In this document: one piece after another, positions 9,065-19,195 of the stretch
How the letters are laid out: each line of letters starts with the position of its first letter
Numbering within the stretch: the first letter of the stretch is position 1
Origin: Xanthostigma xanthostigma
Taxonomy: Eukaryota > Arthropoda > Insecta > Raphidioptera > Raphidiidae
Assembly (NCBI GenBank): GCA_963575645.1
Contig: OY754471.1
Location: 49,106,820 to 49,170,819, forward strand
DNA: 64,000 nucleotides
Reading direction: 5' to 3'
Position numbers and translations under genes: made by a program
The notes under the pieces: generated by a model
The model's database searches: none
What the model was told of the DNA's origin: nothing
Seen by the model: the letters and a program-made list of their open reading frames with translations, nothing else

Positions 9065-10815
9065 ATGCTTCACTTCACATCGCCATTACAAAACGATTTG
9101 GAAGGTAAAAATACTAATAAGAAATTAATTTTTAAAACAAATAAAAATGTGAAAAATGTAACAGTGAAAGATACTTTACAAATGATAGGCTAGAAGTAAA
9201 AACGAGTCAAATTTTTAATCAGGACAAAAGCGGGATGAAATATAATCAATTAAAATGAAACACATTAAACAGTGAAATTTGAAAATTCACTCCGTACAGA
9301 TACGTATAGATATATATTTATTTAATAGATTGCGGATACACTAGCGCCTTCTGTACCTTTTAGAAGCCATTTTGTACGTGGAAAACGCCGTAAAAAGCGC
9401 GCGAGATTCAAAAATATTAATTATTTTATAATATGATTTTATTGATAAAAACGGCAAAACTCACAGTAAACAGTGATGATTACTATTATAATTAAAGTGT
9501 GCATTAAACACGCGTATATTCTAATTAAAATTATGTTACACATCTGCCAGGCGTCCCGCGACGACTAACATTTTTTTTTTATTAGCTGCTCTTTCAGCCT
9601 AGAGAGGAAATTTGTTATAATCCTTTAATTGTTAACAGGCCATGTTTCCTAAATATTAGACAAAAACGGAGATTTGTCTCCATAAAGCCATAGAAGGTTA
9701 GCTGGGGAATAATTTTATCGATTGCATGAATTATATAAATTTATTACTCAAACCATAAAGAAATTTAAAAAATTATCCTTTCCTAATGCACCTCTGTTTC
9801 GCTGAACGTTTCCTATTTCAAAGATTAAATGCAATCAGCATACGTAACATGAGACAATATGTAACGAGCAAAGAAAGTTAAAGAAGGGTGAAAGTTTCGC
9901 ATTGAAAACAAAATAATATATTGATTTTTTTCTGGTTTCTAAGCAAGGTGTGATTATCTATCTCATTATGACCCATAAAACATTAACTGTCGATAATAAC
10001 GGGTAAATATAAATAATACAATGAGTATAGAATATCATTCTTTGATGATTTCATATCACAGCGATTAAATATAAATAATACATTGAGTATAGAACATCAA
10101 GGGGAAATTAAACATGATATTTTATATAACATCGTTATAAAATTGCAATGGTTTATATTTTCGCGGTTTTTCCGTTATATCCGCATATTAGACACTCTAC
10201 TGCACTGTTTCATCTTAATTTCTTATAGTGTCTGTATGCTTTTGAATGTGCAAATTATGCAGAATTTTAATCTTATCTTAAATTACATCACCATCTGTAA
10301 AGTTAAAGTCGATACACATGAGACTGGTTTTCCTTGCATACTAGTTTTCTAGCGCTGGTTTTTCTTGATTACTGTTAAGTGCTCACTTCACACGAGACTC
10401 TTTTTCAAGCGTGTTTTATGGCTTAAAGGACAATCCTAGAACCGTTCCATTCTCGGTTGTATCCCGTTTTAGCTACCGCGCATGACTATGATGATATTAC
10501 CTTTCGCAGAGAGGTTGGAACAGAGCTTAATTCAATCACCATTAGATAGTGTGTTTGAAAATGAAGTCATAATGAATAGTATTTATTTATTTACCAGGAT
10601 AAGTCTGTCGGCGGAATTTGGTTCTGCGACCCGAGTTTTATTTTGGGTTTTTGTAATCGATATCCTTAATTTCCTTTCTAATTCCATTCAAAGCAAAGCA
10701 GAGAATATACTTTTAGATCAATAACCCAATTGTTTATTTATCCTTTCCTTAATAACAATAATTGAGTAGGAATAGATAGATAGTTATTTTATTTGTGGAG
10801 CATAAAAAAATGCTA
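9065..10815. other. No supported gene
   Basis: AT-rich, with short frames of 80-90 codons (10,083-10,352 and 10,482-10,724) showing no family features. 'gcgattaaatataaataata' words repeat near 10,005 and 10,060. Confidence 0.4.
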
Positions 10816-10819
10816 TAAA

Positions 10820-11190
10820 TACAACATAATATATATATATATATATATATATACTCAAAACATAGAGTAAAAAAAATGAAATTTATAATAACCAATCCGC
10901 AGTGTATGCTTATGAACTGGTACTATACTCAAACTTATTATAAAGACATAACTGAGAAAAATAATCCTTTATCTGTTTTTTGAAAGTATTTTCTGATAAC
11001 ATATTGAAATATGGACCCCCTTTACATAATGAACTGTTGCTATACCTTGTACTATTATATTTATTAATATGAATGTAATTGATGTTCCGTGTATTATAAT
11101 TGTGAATATCAATATTGAAATTAACTTTGTGTAGATTTTGCTTGATGTTTACTACCAGTTCATAGGCATAAATTGTGTAAAAAGTTAGTA
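10820..11190 (-). mobile_element. LINE ORF2 C-terminal fragment
   Basis: The minus strand carries 'IHNYNTRNINYIHINKYN', then 'KGGPYFNMLSENTFKKQIKD'. This is the 'NYNTRN...GP..FN.LP....F...IK.YL' tail typical of Jockey/CR1-group non-LTR retrotransposons. A (TA)n tract at 10,830-10,852 lies at the 3' side. Only the tail is present. Confidence 0.6.
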
Positions 11191-11199
11191 TTTTGTGCT

Positions 11200-11980
11200 T
11201 TTTAAAATATTGCTTGCATGATTGACTAAATTTTTATCAAAAATAATTCGAATAAGTCATTTTTGAAATTTAAAAATTCTGATGCATTCAAGTGAATGGA
11301 TCCATACAATCATAGCATATTTAATAAACAAAATCAAACGTTCGCCCAAAAAGTAAGGATATTTTTATTATGGGTACTTAACAGTCAATAAAGCTTGACC
11401 ATTGCATAATTATAATTATATTATAATTGATGCTTTGATAACTTTAAAACTCATCATGAAAACTTTGCGCTGTATTGACCATTTTTTGAAGCCATGATTA
11501 ATCCGGATGCGCAAGAACTTCAGGTAACGTTATAACACCGTCTCGATTAGAATCAGCTAAAAACATAACTTATTTTAATTTAGAGGGATGGATGATAGTG
11601 TGCAACCATAATATTTCAGAGTTTTCATCAGTATAACAATAAGTCAAATTAGATCAAAAGGTAACTAAAACATTCTCGAAGAGGCTGAGAATTCGCTATA
11701 TGCGGACGAAACATTGCAACCGTTGTAGGGCATATTTCAATATCAACCAGTGACAAATTTGAATTGTATTTCTATTTAAAACAAAATTGACTTTAGAAAC
11801 AATAAAAAAGTCAACAGCTGCTGCCAGAAAATTATTTTTAAATAAACAGAAAAAAATGCTTTTAATCGTCTTTTTTACAACTTTGCACAAAATATAAATT
11901 TTTCTTCCGCCTTTCCATGCTTCCCACACATATATTAAAATCAAGAAGGTTGTAACCAGGAGACCAAGTTTCCTATGCTT
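11200..11980. other. No supported gene
   Basis: AT-rich. An 82-codon minus frame (11,696-11,944) is hydrophobic by base composition only. Confidence 0.4.
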
Positions 11981-11984
11981 GCTG

Positions 11985-12195
11985 TGTTTTGAAACGGTTC
12001 GTTTTCTGGCGCACGCGAAATGGCGCTGTTATCACTTCGGTTCTTTCCCCTTGTTTTCGCCGTAGTTACCAAAGTTGTTTAACTTCACAGACACTACACA
12101 CATGTAAGCCATGAACGTCTGTGCGTTATCCAGTAGCCGATGACATATTGGTTCATGCGACTGAAAACGGTCCACCGCTACACTCGAGCTGGATC
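11985..12195 (+). repeat. Dispersed repeat C, copy 1
   Basis: 'cgttttctggcgcacgcg', 'cttcacagacactacacac' and 'gtaagccatgaacgt' recur at about 45,880-46,105 (same strand). Part of it ('aaaacttcggttctttcc') recurs at about 51,655-51,755. GC-richer than its surroundings, and non-coding. Confidence 0.6.
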
Positions 12196-12346
12196 TCCTG
12201 ATTAAAGCCTTCTTGATTAAAATCTATAAATGCTTTCAGTTCTACAAAAATCACTGTCTATTTGAATATCAACTATCAAATCTTTAAATTGATCATTATT
12301 AGCACTATCTTATTTAGCTTCATTTTGAGCTAATGTCGGTTCAAAA

Positions 12347-13522
12347 CAGCGTTGCCAGTTTTTTTTGCCAAGTCGGGATTTTGGAACTCTTTGAGCGAAA
12401 ACAGCGGGATTCTTTCATCGAAAGCGGGTCATAGTAAAAAAATTCCAACCAATTGGGTGACGGGATCATTCCATCTTCAAAAATGTTTACAATTGATTAT
12501 AATAAAGAAAATACAATATCTTATTTCGCGTGAGGTGACGCGGGTAATGGCTAGTATTCAATATGATATTGCTAATCGTTGCCATGATTACCTACGTAAA
12601 ATGTTCCCCGTCATGTAAATATTAATCAAAACATGCCGATCTTGTTTATTTCTAACAGATTCATAAAACAAAAGAGCGGCTTTTTTTATTTTCAAAATAT
12701 TCCCGAATCTATAAATTTTAGAAAAAAAATTTTTTAACGAAACTTTCTTGAAAAAATAAATAATATAATAAGCCGTTATGAAAAGTATACCATCATTATA
12801 TAAAAAAGACCGTTATAGCAAATATCTCTTCTGCGCATGCGCCGATTTTTCCCAAAAACAATAGGGCTCTTCATAGTTGCATACTATTCATCCTCCAAAA
12901 ATTTGGTTTTGTTCCGTTCATCCGTTTAACCTGTATCGTGTTCACAGCCAAACAGACTAATGCAGACGCATAGAGATTTTCCAAAAATATGATTTTTTGG
13001 ATTCAGGGGACCTCATAACGGTAAGATATTGTAAAATTTTTGAAAAGTGATTTTTGACCTAAAATAGTACCATTCCCCACTTGTGGGTTGGAATGGTAAA
13101 AACGTATATATTCAGAAGTTTATCAAATACCGATTTATCTTTTTATTTGAATTAAAATTACATTTACGTGACAATAGATAGCAAAAAAATAGCCATAGAA
13201 AATGTATTTTAATAAAAATATAATATTTTAAATCAGAGTTATCCCTTTCGTAAAATAGTTGAGTCTTATTCGTCTTCAGAACAAAAAAAAACAGAAATCA
13301 AAAAAGTTTTATTCATTAGAAAAAATATAACGTTTCAAACAATATTGCAGCTTACAATAAGAGAATAATTAATTATTTATAAGAATTACTTATTCATATT
13401 ATTTCTGTGAAGATTTAACTTTTTTATAGTTTTCTCCGAGTTATCCCCGAAAAGCGGGACTGAGCCTGTCCCGCGTGGGACATTTAATTTTGATTAAAAA
13501 ATCGGGACGTTTGGCAACGCTG
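12347..13522. mobile_element. Non-autonomous hAT element with perfect 8-bp duplication
   Basis: The ends are CAGCGTTGCCAG... and ...TTGGCAACGCTG in inverted orientation. They are flanked by perfect copies of GTTCAAAA (12,339-12,346 and 13,523-13,530). Eight-base duplications and CAG-type ends are the hAT signature. The inner ends also pair ('agtcgggatttt' with 'aaaaaatcgggac'-type sequence). It contains repeat B copy 2 (12,757-12,960) as a nested piece and no transposase frame. Confidence 0.85.
12757..12960 (+). repeat. Dispersed repeat B, copy 2
   Basis: Matches 5,185-5,350 ('cgttatgaaaagtataccat', 'atctcttctgcgcatgcg'). It is nested within the hAT element. Confidence 0.6.
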
Positions 13523-13589
13523 GTTCAAAACGACTTTTCACATTTTTATCTTTTAATTTAAAACTTTCGATTTTATCTTTTAAATTATA

Positions 13590-14040
13590 TTTTGAATTAT
13601 GATTTGATTTTAACGGAACTGCTAATGTTCAAATTAAACAGAAAAAACAAGTGTAAAAAAGAATATATACAATAGTTGATCATCGATAGCACCGAAGTGT
13701 GTTTTTGATATGCATTTTCCAGAGCAATAGACTTTTTGTAATATATTTTTGAAGTGAAAAATTCTTTAGTGCCGTTGAACACTTTTTGTAATGGGTAAAA
13801 AATCTTAAACTCGCCGTCAGGTCACGTATCCTGATCGATCACATGTCCTGATCGGTCACGTGTCCTGATCGAAAATGTGTAAGACGGAAACTTTTATTTA
13901 TACAATGTTAGACATCTAGCGTTGAAATATCGTACATAAAAAAATGCAATCTATGATACAAACCATTTTGATTGAAAATTCGTAAGACTGTTAATTTTCA
14001 AGTTTTCACTTGCGCTGGCACTCCCGGAGTGCAAACCTTT
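13590..14040 (-). repeat. Dispersed repeat D, copy 1 (uninterrupted)
   Basis: The reverse complement of 43,580-44,215: 'gtttgtatcatagattgcat', 'gatcaggacacgtgacc'-type words and the terminal palindrome GCACTCCCGGAGTGC at about 14,019. The 43-kb copy is interrupted by a piggyBac-like MITE that is absent here, so this copy shows the empty site. A third terminal motif is at 52,372. Confidence 0.65.
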
Positions 14041-14454
14041 TTTGAAAATATCATTAATTTAACTCTTCTAAGTTAATAGATCCTAATGGGTGGCGAAATC
14101 ATAACGTATAATTCTTTATTCGCTTTTTTCATACTGGTTTGATTAACTTGATAGAAATGAATAAATTAATAACACGATACAAATTGTTATAATGTTAATA
14201 CATTTTTTTATAAATGATTTATGCATTTTACACACAATTAAATTTTAAAATAACAATATTCTTCTATTATACATATGTATTTTTAGATCATTAGCATTTG
14301 TTAAACGCACAATGATTCCATTGTAACCATTGTTCATGAAAACAGCTAATCGAAGAAAATATGTCCTTATTATTTTCATGAAATAATTTTTAATTTTCAA
14401 AAATACCTAAAACCATAGATAAAGAGGATAAGAAAAATTGCTTAAAACATTCTT

Positions 14455-14560
14455 GTCGCATCATTACGCAACAGTGGACCGGTCTAGTCCGGTCCGGATT
14501 TTTCTCTTCTTAATTACGCATAGAGGCGATTGATAATTTTCCCAGTATTTTTTGGACATT
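14455..14560 (+). mobile_element. hAT-type end fragment
   Basis: 'ggaccggtctagtccggtcc' followed by 'tttttctcttcttaattac' closely matches the interior of the MITE at 24,873-24,998. No complete ends were found here. Confidence 0.4.
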
Positions 14561-14829
14561 ATTCTGTTTACTAGTGTCATGACTGAAGCAGAAAACTTAA
14601 AAACCTTAAGAAATTCAGTTTAATCAACTGCAACAATTTATTAATATAATTAATTTTAAAACTTTAAAATTGAAGGTTTACATTGATAATCAAAATTTAG
14701 AGATGTAACGATCAAACCGATCACGGTTTCGGGGATTTTCGTAACGATTCGTTTACAGCTGATTCGCGTGAAAGACGCAAACACCGCCTGCGAGCATGTC
14801 GGAACCTGTTTGTTTAAAACTGATTAGTT

Positions 14830-15560
14830 GTGTTATGAAATACAGTAATACCGCGCTTAACGCGGGGTGGGGGGGGGATACGTTAGTACTTCTATAAGCG
14901 AAACGAAGTTATCTTAACATGTCAATAAGGGAAAGATTAAATCTATTAATAATTATGTTTTTTTTTAATAAAACCAATCATTATTTCTTACAAAAATATA
15001 AACGATTATACTTAAAAAAAACAAAAAAATTTCAGAGAAATGCTTTTTCTGTTTGCTTTCTTTTCTTGTTATCACCCATGATAAACTAAAGAACATAATT
15101 TATCACTGTATTATTCGTTATAGTTTTATATAAAATACAAACTCTAATCCGCACAGTATTAAGCGAGGTCTTACTATACTTGAAATTATACGAAAGAGAA
15201 ATATGACACTTTTTAAAATGCTGAGCTGGTGTCTTCGTATCTTCGTATGTAGATATAACGGCTGTCATGAAAAAGTATTTTTTTCGTCTTCTTAATTATA
15301 ATAAACAGTTAACTATTTTATTTCAGACTTGTTGTGTTGAACTATTTTATTTTTTTATATCAGACTTGATGTGTTGAAACTATGCCTGTTTGCCGGAAGT
15401 CTAACGTTTTTTATAATTAATAAATAACCTGTGAAATAAGTGTGTAAACAATATATATTAGTATAATATTATATAACACCTTGTATAACGATCACATCCG
15501 CTTCAGGTATGCGTGACGTCATTATGATGTGAATAAAATCAAAATACACTTATGATACCA
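14830..15560 (-). repeat. Inner inverted repeat, right copy
   Basis: The counterpart of 2,880-3,180 in reverse: 'gaaatacagtaataccgcgc', a G-run near 14,870, 'gagaaatatgacactttt' and 'cctgaagcggatgtg'-type words. Extra AT-rich sequence is interposed between the pieces. Confidence 0.5.
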
Positions 15561-15729
15561 ACGAATACAATTTAATTACGACCTCAGCAGAATGCATAAT
15601 CTGGACTTTGAACTGTTATTACAAAACGCTAAAAAGACAGAGCCGGACTTTACTTGGGTAATATTATTGAATGTTTGTATCCGATATTCTTCTATCACTT
15701 GCACCTGTTATTATAAGGTGGGGCATTCG

Positions 15730-16560
15730 ATAAAATTTTACGCCGAGCATTTTGATTGATTAAAACCTCCCTGATTGGTTCACAAAAGGGACGGTTGTGT
15801 AATTGGAGAATAAAGTCTGTTTCAAAACATCTAATTTGGGTAACTGCCTGATTGGAGTATAATTAACACCCACCCGCCATTTTTGTTTGCTTAAAGCCCC
15901 CCCTGATTGATTAAAACTATCATCTCATCGATTCACGGAAAGAGGGCGCCATTGATCGTCACTGAAACGTCGCAGTGACGCCAGAGTGGTGGTCAATGAG
16001 CAGAGCTGTAAGTCCGTACTGAGGATAAAATATCAGTTTTTTTATTTTGCATTAAAATTTGTAAATGAAATCTTTACTTTTTTAAAGTTTATTATAAATA
16101 ATTTTGTAAATTATTAATAAGTGTCACTCTATGTGCAGCACGCCAAAAAATTTTAAAATCTAAATTGGGCCCGTTGATTAAAAAGGTTGCACACCCCTGA
16201 TCTAGATTTAAAAAAAATGTTATGTTAGACTAATAATTTAATAAAAGAACACGATTCTACCTGTCACATTAAGTTCTCATGATGAGATTTTTTAAGGCCG
16301 GACCTGTTTTAGTAATATAAGTGTCGTATTACATTGTTTATAATGCAACAGAAAAGTCCACCTGTCGGCCGAATGCATAAGCTTACATCACGCTGATAAT
16401 GAAGCGTGCAGTCGCTTCCGTTATTTGATCATAGATGGCGCGGATAGTCAAGTGCTCATCTCATGTTACAAGTGCAACAGAAAAAGTCCATCTTGCGGAT
16501 TATCATATAAGCTTGCATTGCGCCGATAATGTCGCGAGCAGTGTTGCTTCCGTTTTTTTG
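15730..16560 (-). repeat. Right terminal inverted repeat
   Basis: Inverted match to 180-860. It includes 'gactgaggataaaatatcag'-type, 'aaggttgcacacccctgatc' and 'gaatgcataagcttacatca' segments. The unit around 'gatcatagatggcg' appears twice (about 16,428 and 16,559), indicating a local duplication. Confidence 0.7.
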
Positions 16561-16642
16561 ATCATAGATGGCGTGGAGTATACTTAATAATTCTCATTAA
16601 CATTAAACGTGTAATGGATAAGTAGCATTCGTTGTATGAATC

Positions 16643-16714
16643 GCATCGTGGTCTAGCGGATAAAGACACTGCGCTTGCGACCAAATCGAACCCTGTTCGA
16701 TTCCTCAGCTCACC
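16643..16714 (+). other. tRNA-like SINE head
   Basis: About 72 nt with an A-box-like 'tggtctagcgg' and a B-box-like 'gttcgattcc' at tRNA-like spacing. The acceptor and anticodon stems pair poorly. I read it as a tRNA-derived SINE promoter or a decayed tRNA, not a working tRNA gene. An AT-rich tail follows. Confidence 0.4.
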
Positions 16715-16964
16715 GTTATATTAAATTATATAATTAAATTATGATTTTATTTTATTAAATATAATTTAATTAAATAAATTATTTTATTAAATATAAATTA
16801 ATTAAATAAGTTATGATTTTACTAAATATAAATTATTTAATTAAATTATGATTTATCAAGCATGTGTTCCCTCCATTCTCTCTCTCTCTCTCTCCCGCTC
16901 TTTTCAGATGGTCATATTTAAAAACCGTCGACAACAAAATATAGTCGATTAACGCTATAACTAT

Positions 16965-17402
16965 CAACTCATTGGTTCACGGAAAGGGATGGCTTACAAA
17001 AGGAAGGTTTTGATTGGAGAATAATGTCTGTTTCATATCATTTCATTGGTTCACAAAAGGGGGCGTTATGCTCTCTGATTGGCTTACAAAAGGAAGGTTT
17101 TGATTGGAGAATAATGTCTGTTTCATATCATTTCATTGGTTCACAAAAGGGGGCGTTATGCTCTCTGATTGGCTCACAAAAGGAAAGGCTCGGATTGGAG
17201 AATAATGTCTGTTTCATATCATTTCATTGGTTCACAAAAGGGGGCGTTATGTTCTCTGATTGGCTCACAAAAGGAAAGGCTCGGATTGGAGAATAATGAC
17301 TGTTTCATGCTCTCTGATTGGTTCACAAAAGGGGGCGTTATGCTCTCTGATTGGCTCACAAAACAAAGGCTCTGATTGGAGCTGACTGAAACGCTTACCC
17401 CC
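16965..17402 (+). repeat. Tandem ~90-bp repeat of ATTGG (CCAAT) boxes
   Basis: About 4.5 units of about 90 bp start with 'ctctgattggctcacaaaag'. Each unit holds about three ATTGG words, roughly fourteen in the stretch. It is the inverted, expanded form of the cluster at 660-860. The repeat generates spurious frames on both strands. It may work as a promoter or enhancer array. Confidence 0.75.
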
Positions 17403-17839
17403 ACCACCAGCTGAGGAGTTAGTATGGTCCCGAACCGGCCTATTATACTACTCCTAGTCATTTAAAACAGGTCTATGGAATTGATTGTAGCGCTAAACAA
17501 TTGTTAACTAAAAGCTTTCTACAAATTTGAATAGATGTCGCAACAAGTATCTGTCATTGCTAAGTACTTGTTGAATTATTATGAAAGCAAGAGAAATTAA
17601 AATTTGTAGAAAATAGAAATACTAGTATGTTTATAAACCTGCCTTGGTATGTAATAGATAATTATTATAGAAATGGTATTTCTATAGTAATTATTTATAT
17701 CCAATTCTATTTGACGATCGCCTGGTGACTGTCCCTTAAACAGTTTTTGATGTCAAAAAATGTAATATCAGTATTTTTAAGAATATTTTTTTACTTTTTG
17801 AACTAAATTTTCTATATCCAAAATTTAAAAAAATATAAA
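17403..17839. other. Flank between element and next gene
   Basis: AT-rich sequence with no frame of note. It could contain the promoter of the 17,840 frame. A small inverted pair occurs near 17,650-17,690 ('aaatggtatttctatagtaa' area). Confidence 0.3.
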
Positions 17840-18898
17840 ATGTCAGGACGATGCATTTTTGGAGAAGAAAGTAAACGGAAGTCAAATAATTTCAATACAA
17901 AATTTTATTCAGGCAATAATACGAAACAGAGTCATATAGACGACGTGGGAAAAAATCACAAGAACGAACATTTCGTTGGCAATTTCTCAGTAAAGAAACT
18001 GGAACCCCAAGATCGAAGGCATAGTAATCCCTTAAAGTGTTTTTCAAATTTAGATTGTGCTGTAAAGGAAATTCGTCAGATTAATGATTTTGATCGTGAT
18101 TCAGGACGCAGTGAGAGAATTAAAAGAACTAGCAGACATTATTCGTCCGAGTATTTTCCAACATCCAACTGTTTCAAGGTCAGTTATCAGAAACAATTTG
18201 AACAAATTAAAAATAAAAGCGACAATTCCGATGAAAAAACCACACTAATTCAAACTGACGGAAATAGTGAACAGCTGCTGTTAAATCGAGAAGACAATGT
18301 TAAAAGCGAACTAAATGATTTAAAAGCGGACAATCTGACATTAATTGAAAAGACCAAGCATTCAAGTTCTTCAAAATATTTCTCCTCGGAACGTCATTGC
18401 GATAACCGAAAACCAATTACAGATCAAAGAAATATAATCAATTATCAGCCATTCGTAACAAATAAAAAACCTCAGACGGCTCCGACCGATGCTATTTTAG
18501 GAAGTCCAGGAGCATTTAAAATTATAGATGATTGGAGAAATCCTAATTCGGCTTCAACAAGTAATCGTCATTTCACCACTCGTTTTTATCCTTCGTGGAA
18601 ACAAAACGCGCCAAAAATTAAGAACTGCAGTAGCTCTGCTGAAGCAAATTCTCGAAGTAATAATAGTAGGGTAGCTGGACGCGGGCCGGAAAAAAATAAC
18701 AATTCAGAACCACAAAGTCATGGAGAAGTTCGTGATTCAAAACAATTCAATACGAATTCAAAATCGAAGAAATACAGATTTATATCTCGATCCTTAATTT
18801 TGTATGAAGAAAACGACGATCCAAGACAGTTTGTCAAAAATACTTGTTTCCAGACAAACAATCAAGTAGTTAACATTTCTCCGAACTATAAAAATTAA
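17840..18898 (+). CDS. Unidentified 352-aa polar, probably disordered protein
   Basis: An uninterrupted ATG-to-stop frame of 352 aa ending 297 bp before the TRIP11 start. The ATG follows an A-rich leader, and AATAAATAAAAAATC lies about 25 bp after the stop, so it may be a complete single-exon gene or a last exon. Rich in Asn, Ser, Lys and Arg, with no membrane span or folded domain I recognise. A short aromatic motif recurs: 'NFNTKFYSGN' (about 17-26), 'RHYSSEYFP' (about 100), 'SSKYFSSERH' (about 178), 'RHFTTRFYPSW' (about 244). The C-terminus has 'KKYRFISRSLILYEENDDPR'. The repeated motif argues for real coding and possibly protein binding. Function unknown. Confidence 0.55.
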   Translation: MSGRCIFGEESKRKSNNFNTKFYSGNNTKQSHIDDVGKNHKNEHFVGNFSVKKLEPQDRRHSNPLKCFSNLDCAVKEIRQINDFDRDSGRSERIKRTSRHYSSEYFPTSNCFKVSYQKQFEQIKNKSDNSDEKTTLIQTDGNSEQLLLNREDNVKSELNDLKADNLTLIEKTKHSSSSKYFSSERHCDNRKPITDQRNIINYQPFVTNKKPQTAPTDAILGSPGAFKIIDDWRNPNSASTSNRHFTTRFYPSWKQNAPKIKNCSSSAEANSRSNNSRVAGRGPEKNNNSEPQSHGEVRDSKQFNTNSKSKKYRFISRSLILYEENDDPRQFVKNTCFQTNNQVVNISPNYKN

Positions 18899-19195
18899 TC
18901 TTGGTTTAATTCTGTAATTAATAAATAAAAAATCTAAATTTTCCAGTTATAAAATTTCATAATTTACCGCTTGCCGCATTATATTTGCGAAAAAAAAGAT
19001 GGCTGTTTGTTTTGACGTGTTGGCAAATGAATTGACGTTTTCAATTTTTAGAAAATAAAATAATTACAAAGTTTTAATAATTGATATAACGGCTAGACAA
19101 TTTGAATATTATTGTTGATAAAAATGTGTGCGGCTTAGAGCGAATAAACGAAGTGACTTTTTTTTAATTAAATTTAAAATGAAAATTCAAAAAAA
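18899..19195 (+). promoter_or_regulatory. TRIP11 upstream region
   Basis: Holds the probable polyadenylation signal of the upstream frame (about 18,919-18,930) and the short 5' region of TRIP11. No clear TATA box or CpG patch. The TRIP11 start is fixed by the conserved ALPS-like peptide. Confidence 0.35.

Larger units (their letters stand above)
180..16560. mobile_element. Large virus-like or transposon fossil with long terminal inverted repeats
   Basis: The stretches 180-860 and 15,730-16,560 are inverted copies of one another. They share the stem around 'gggtgtgcaacctttttaat', the 'gaatgcataagcttacatca' block and a block of CCAAT boxes. An extra outer copy of the CCAAT block lies at 16,557-17,402, so the true outer limits are uncertain. 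The left end resembles the 1,600 area again and may run off the window. Inside are small compact frames (1,248-7,597), including a PPP1R15-like domain, and a further inverted pair (2,880-3,180 with 14,830-15,560). I see no polymerase, integrase or capsid-sized frame, so the family is unassigned. The size and ends would fit a Polinton/adintovirus-scale element or another insect DNA virus, but this is inference. It looks broken, with much of the right half non-coding and at least three later insertions (a hAT element, a LINE fragment and a Helitron-like fragment). Confidence 0.55.

Noticed and set aside
16643-16714. Functional tRNA gene
   Set aside because: A and B boxes are good, but the acceptor and anticodon stems do not pair well. 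A SINE head is more likely.
17024-17461. Frames of 68-90 codons with a repeated 'SVSYHFIGSQKGAL' peptide
   Set aside because: Produced by the ~90-bp tandem CCAAT repeat.
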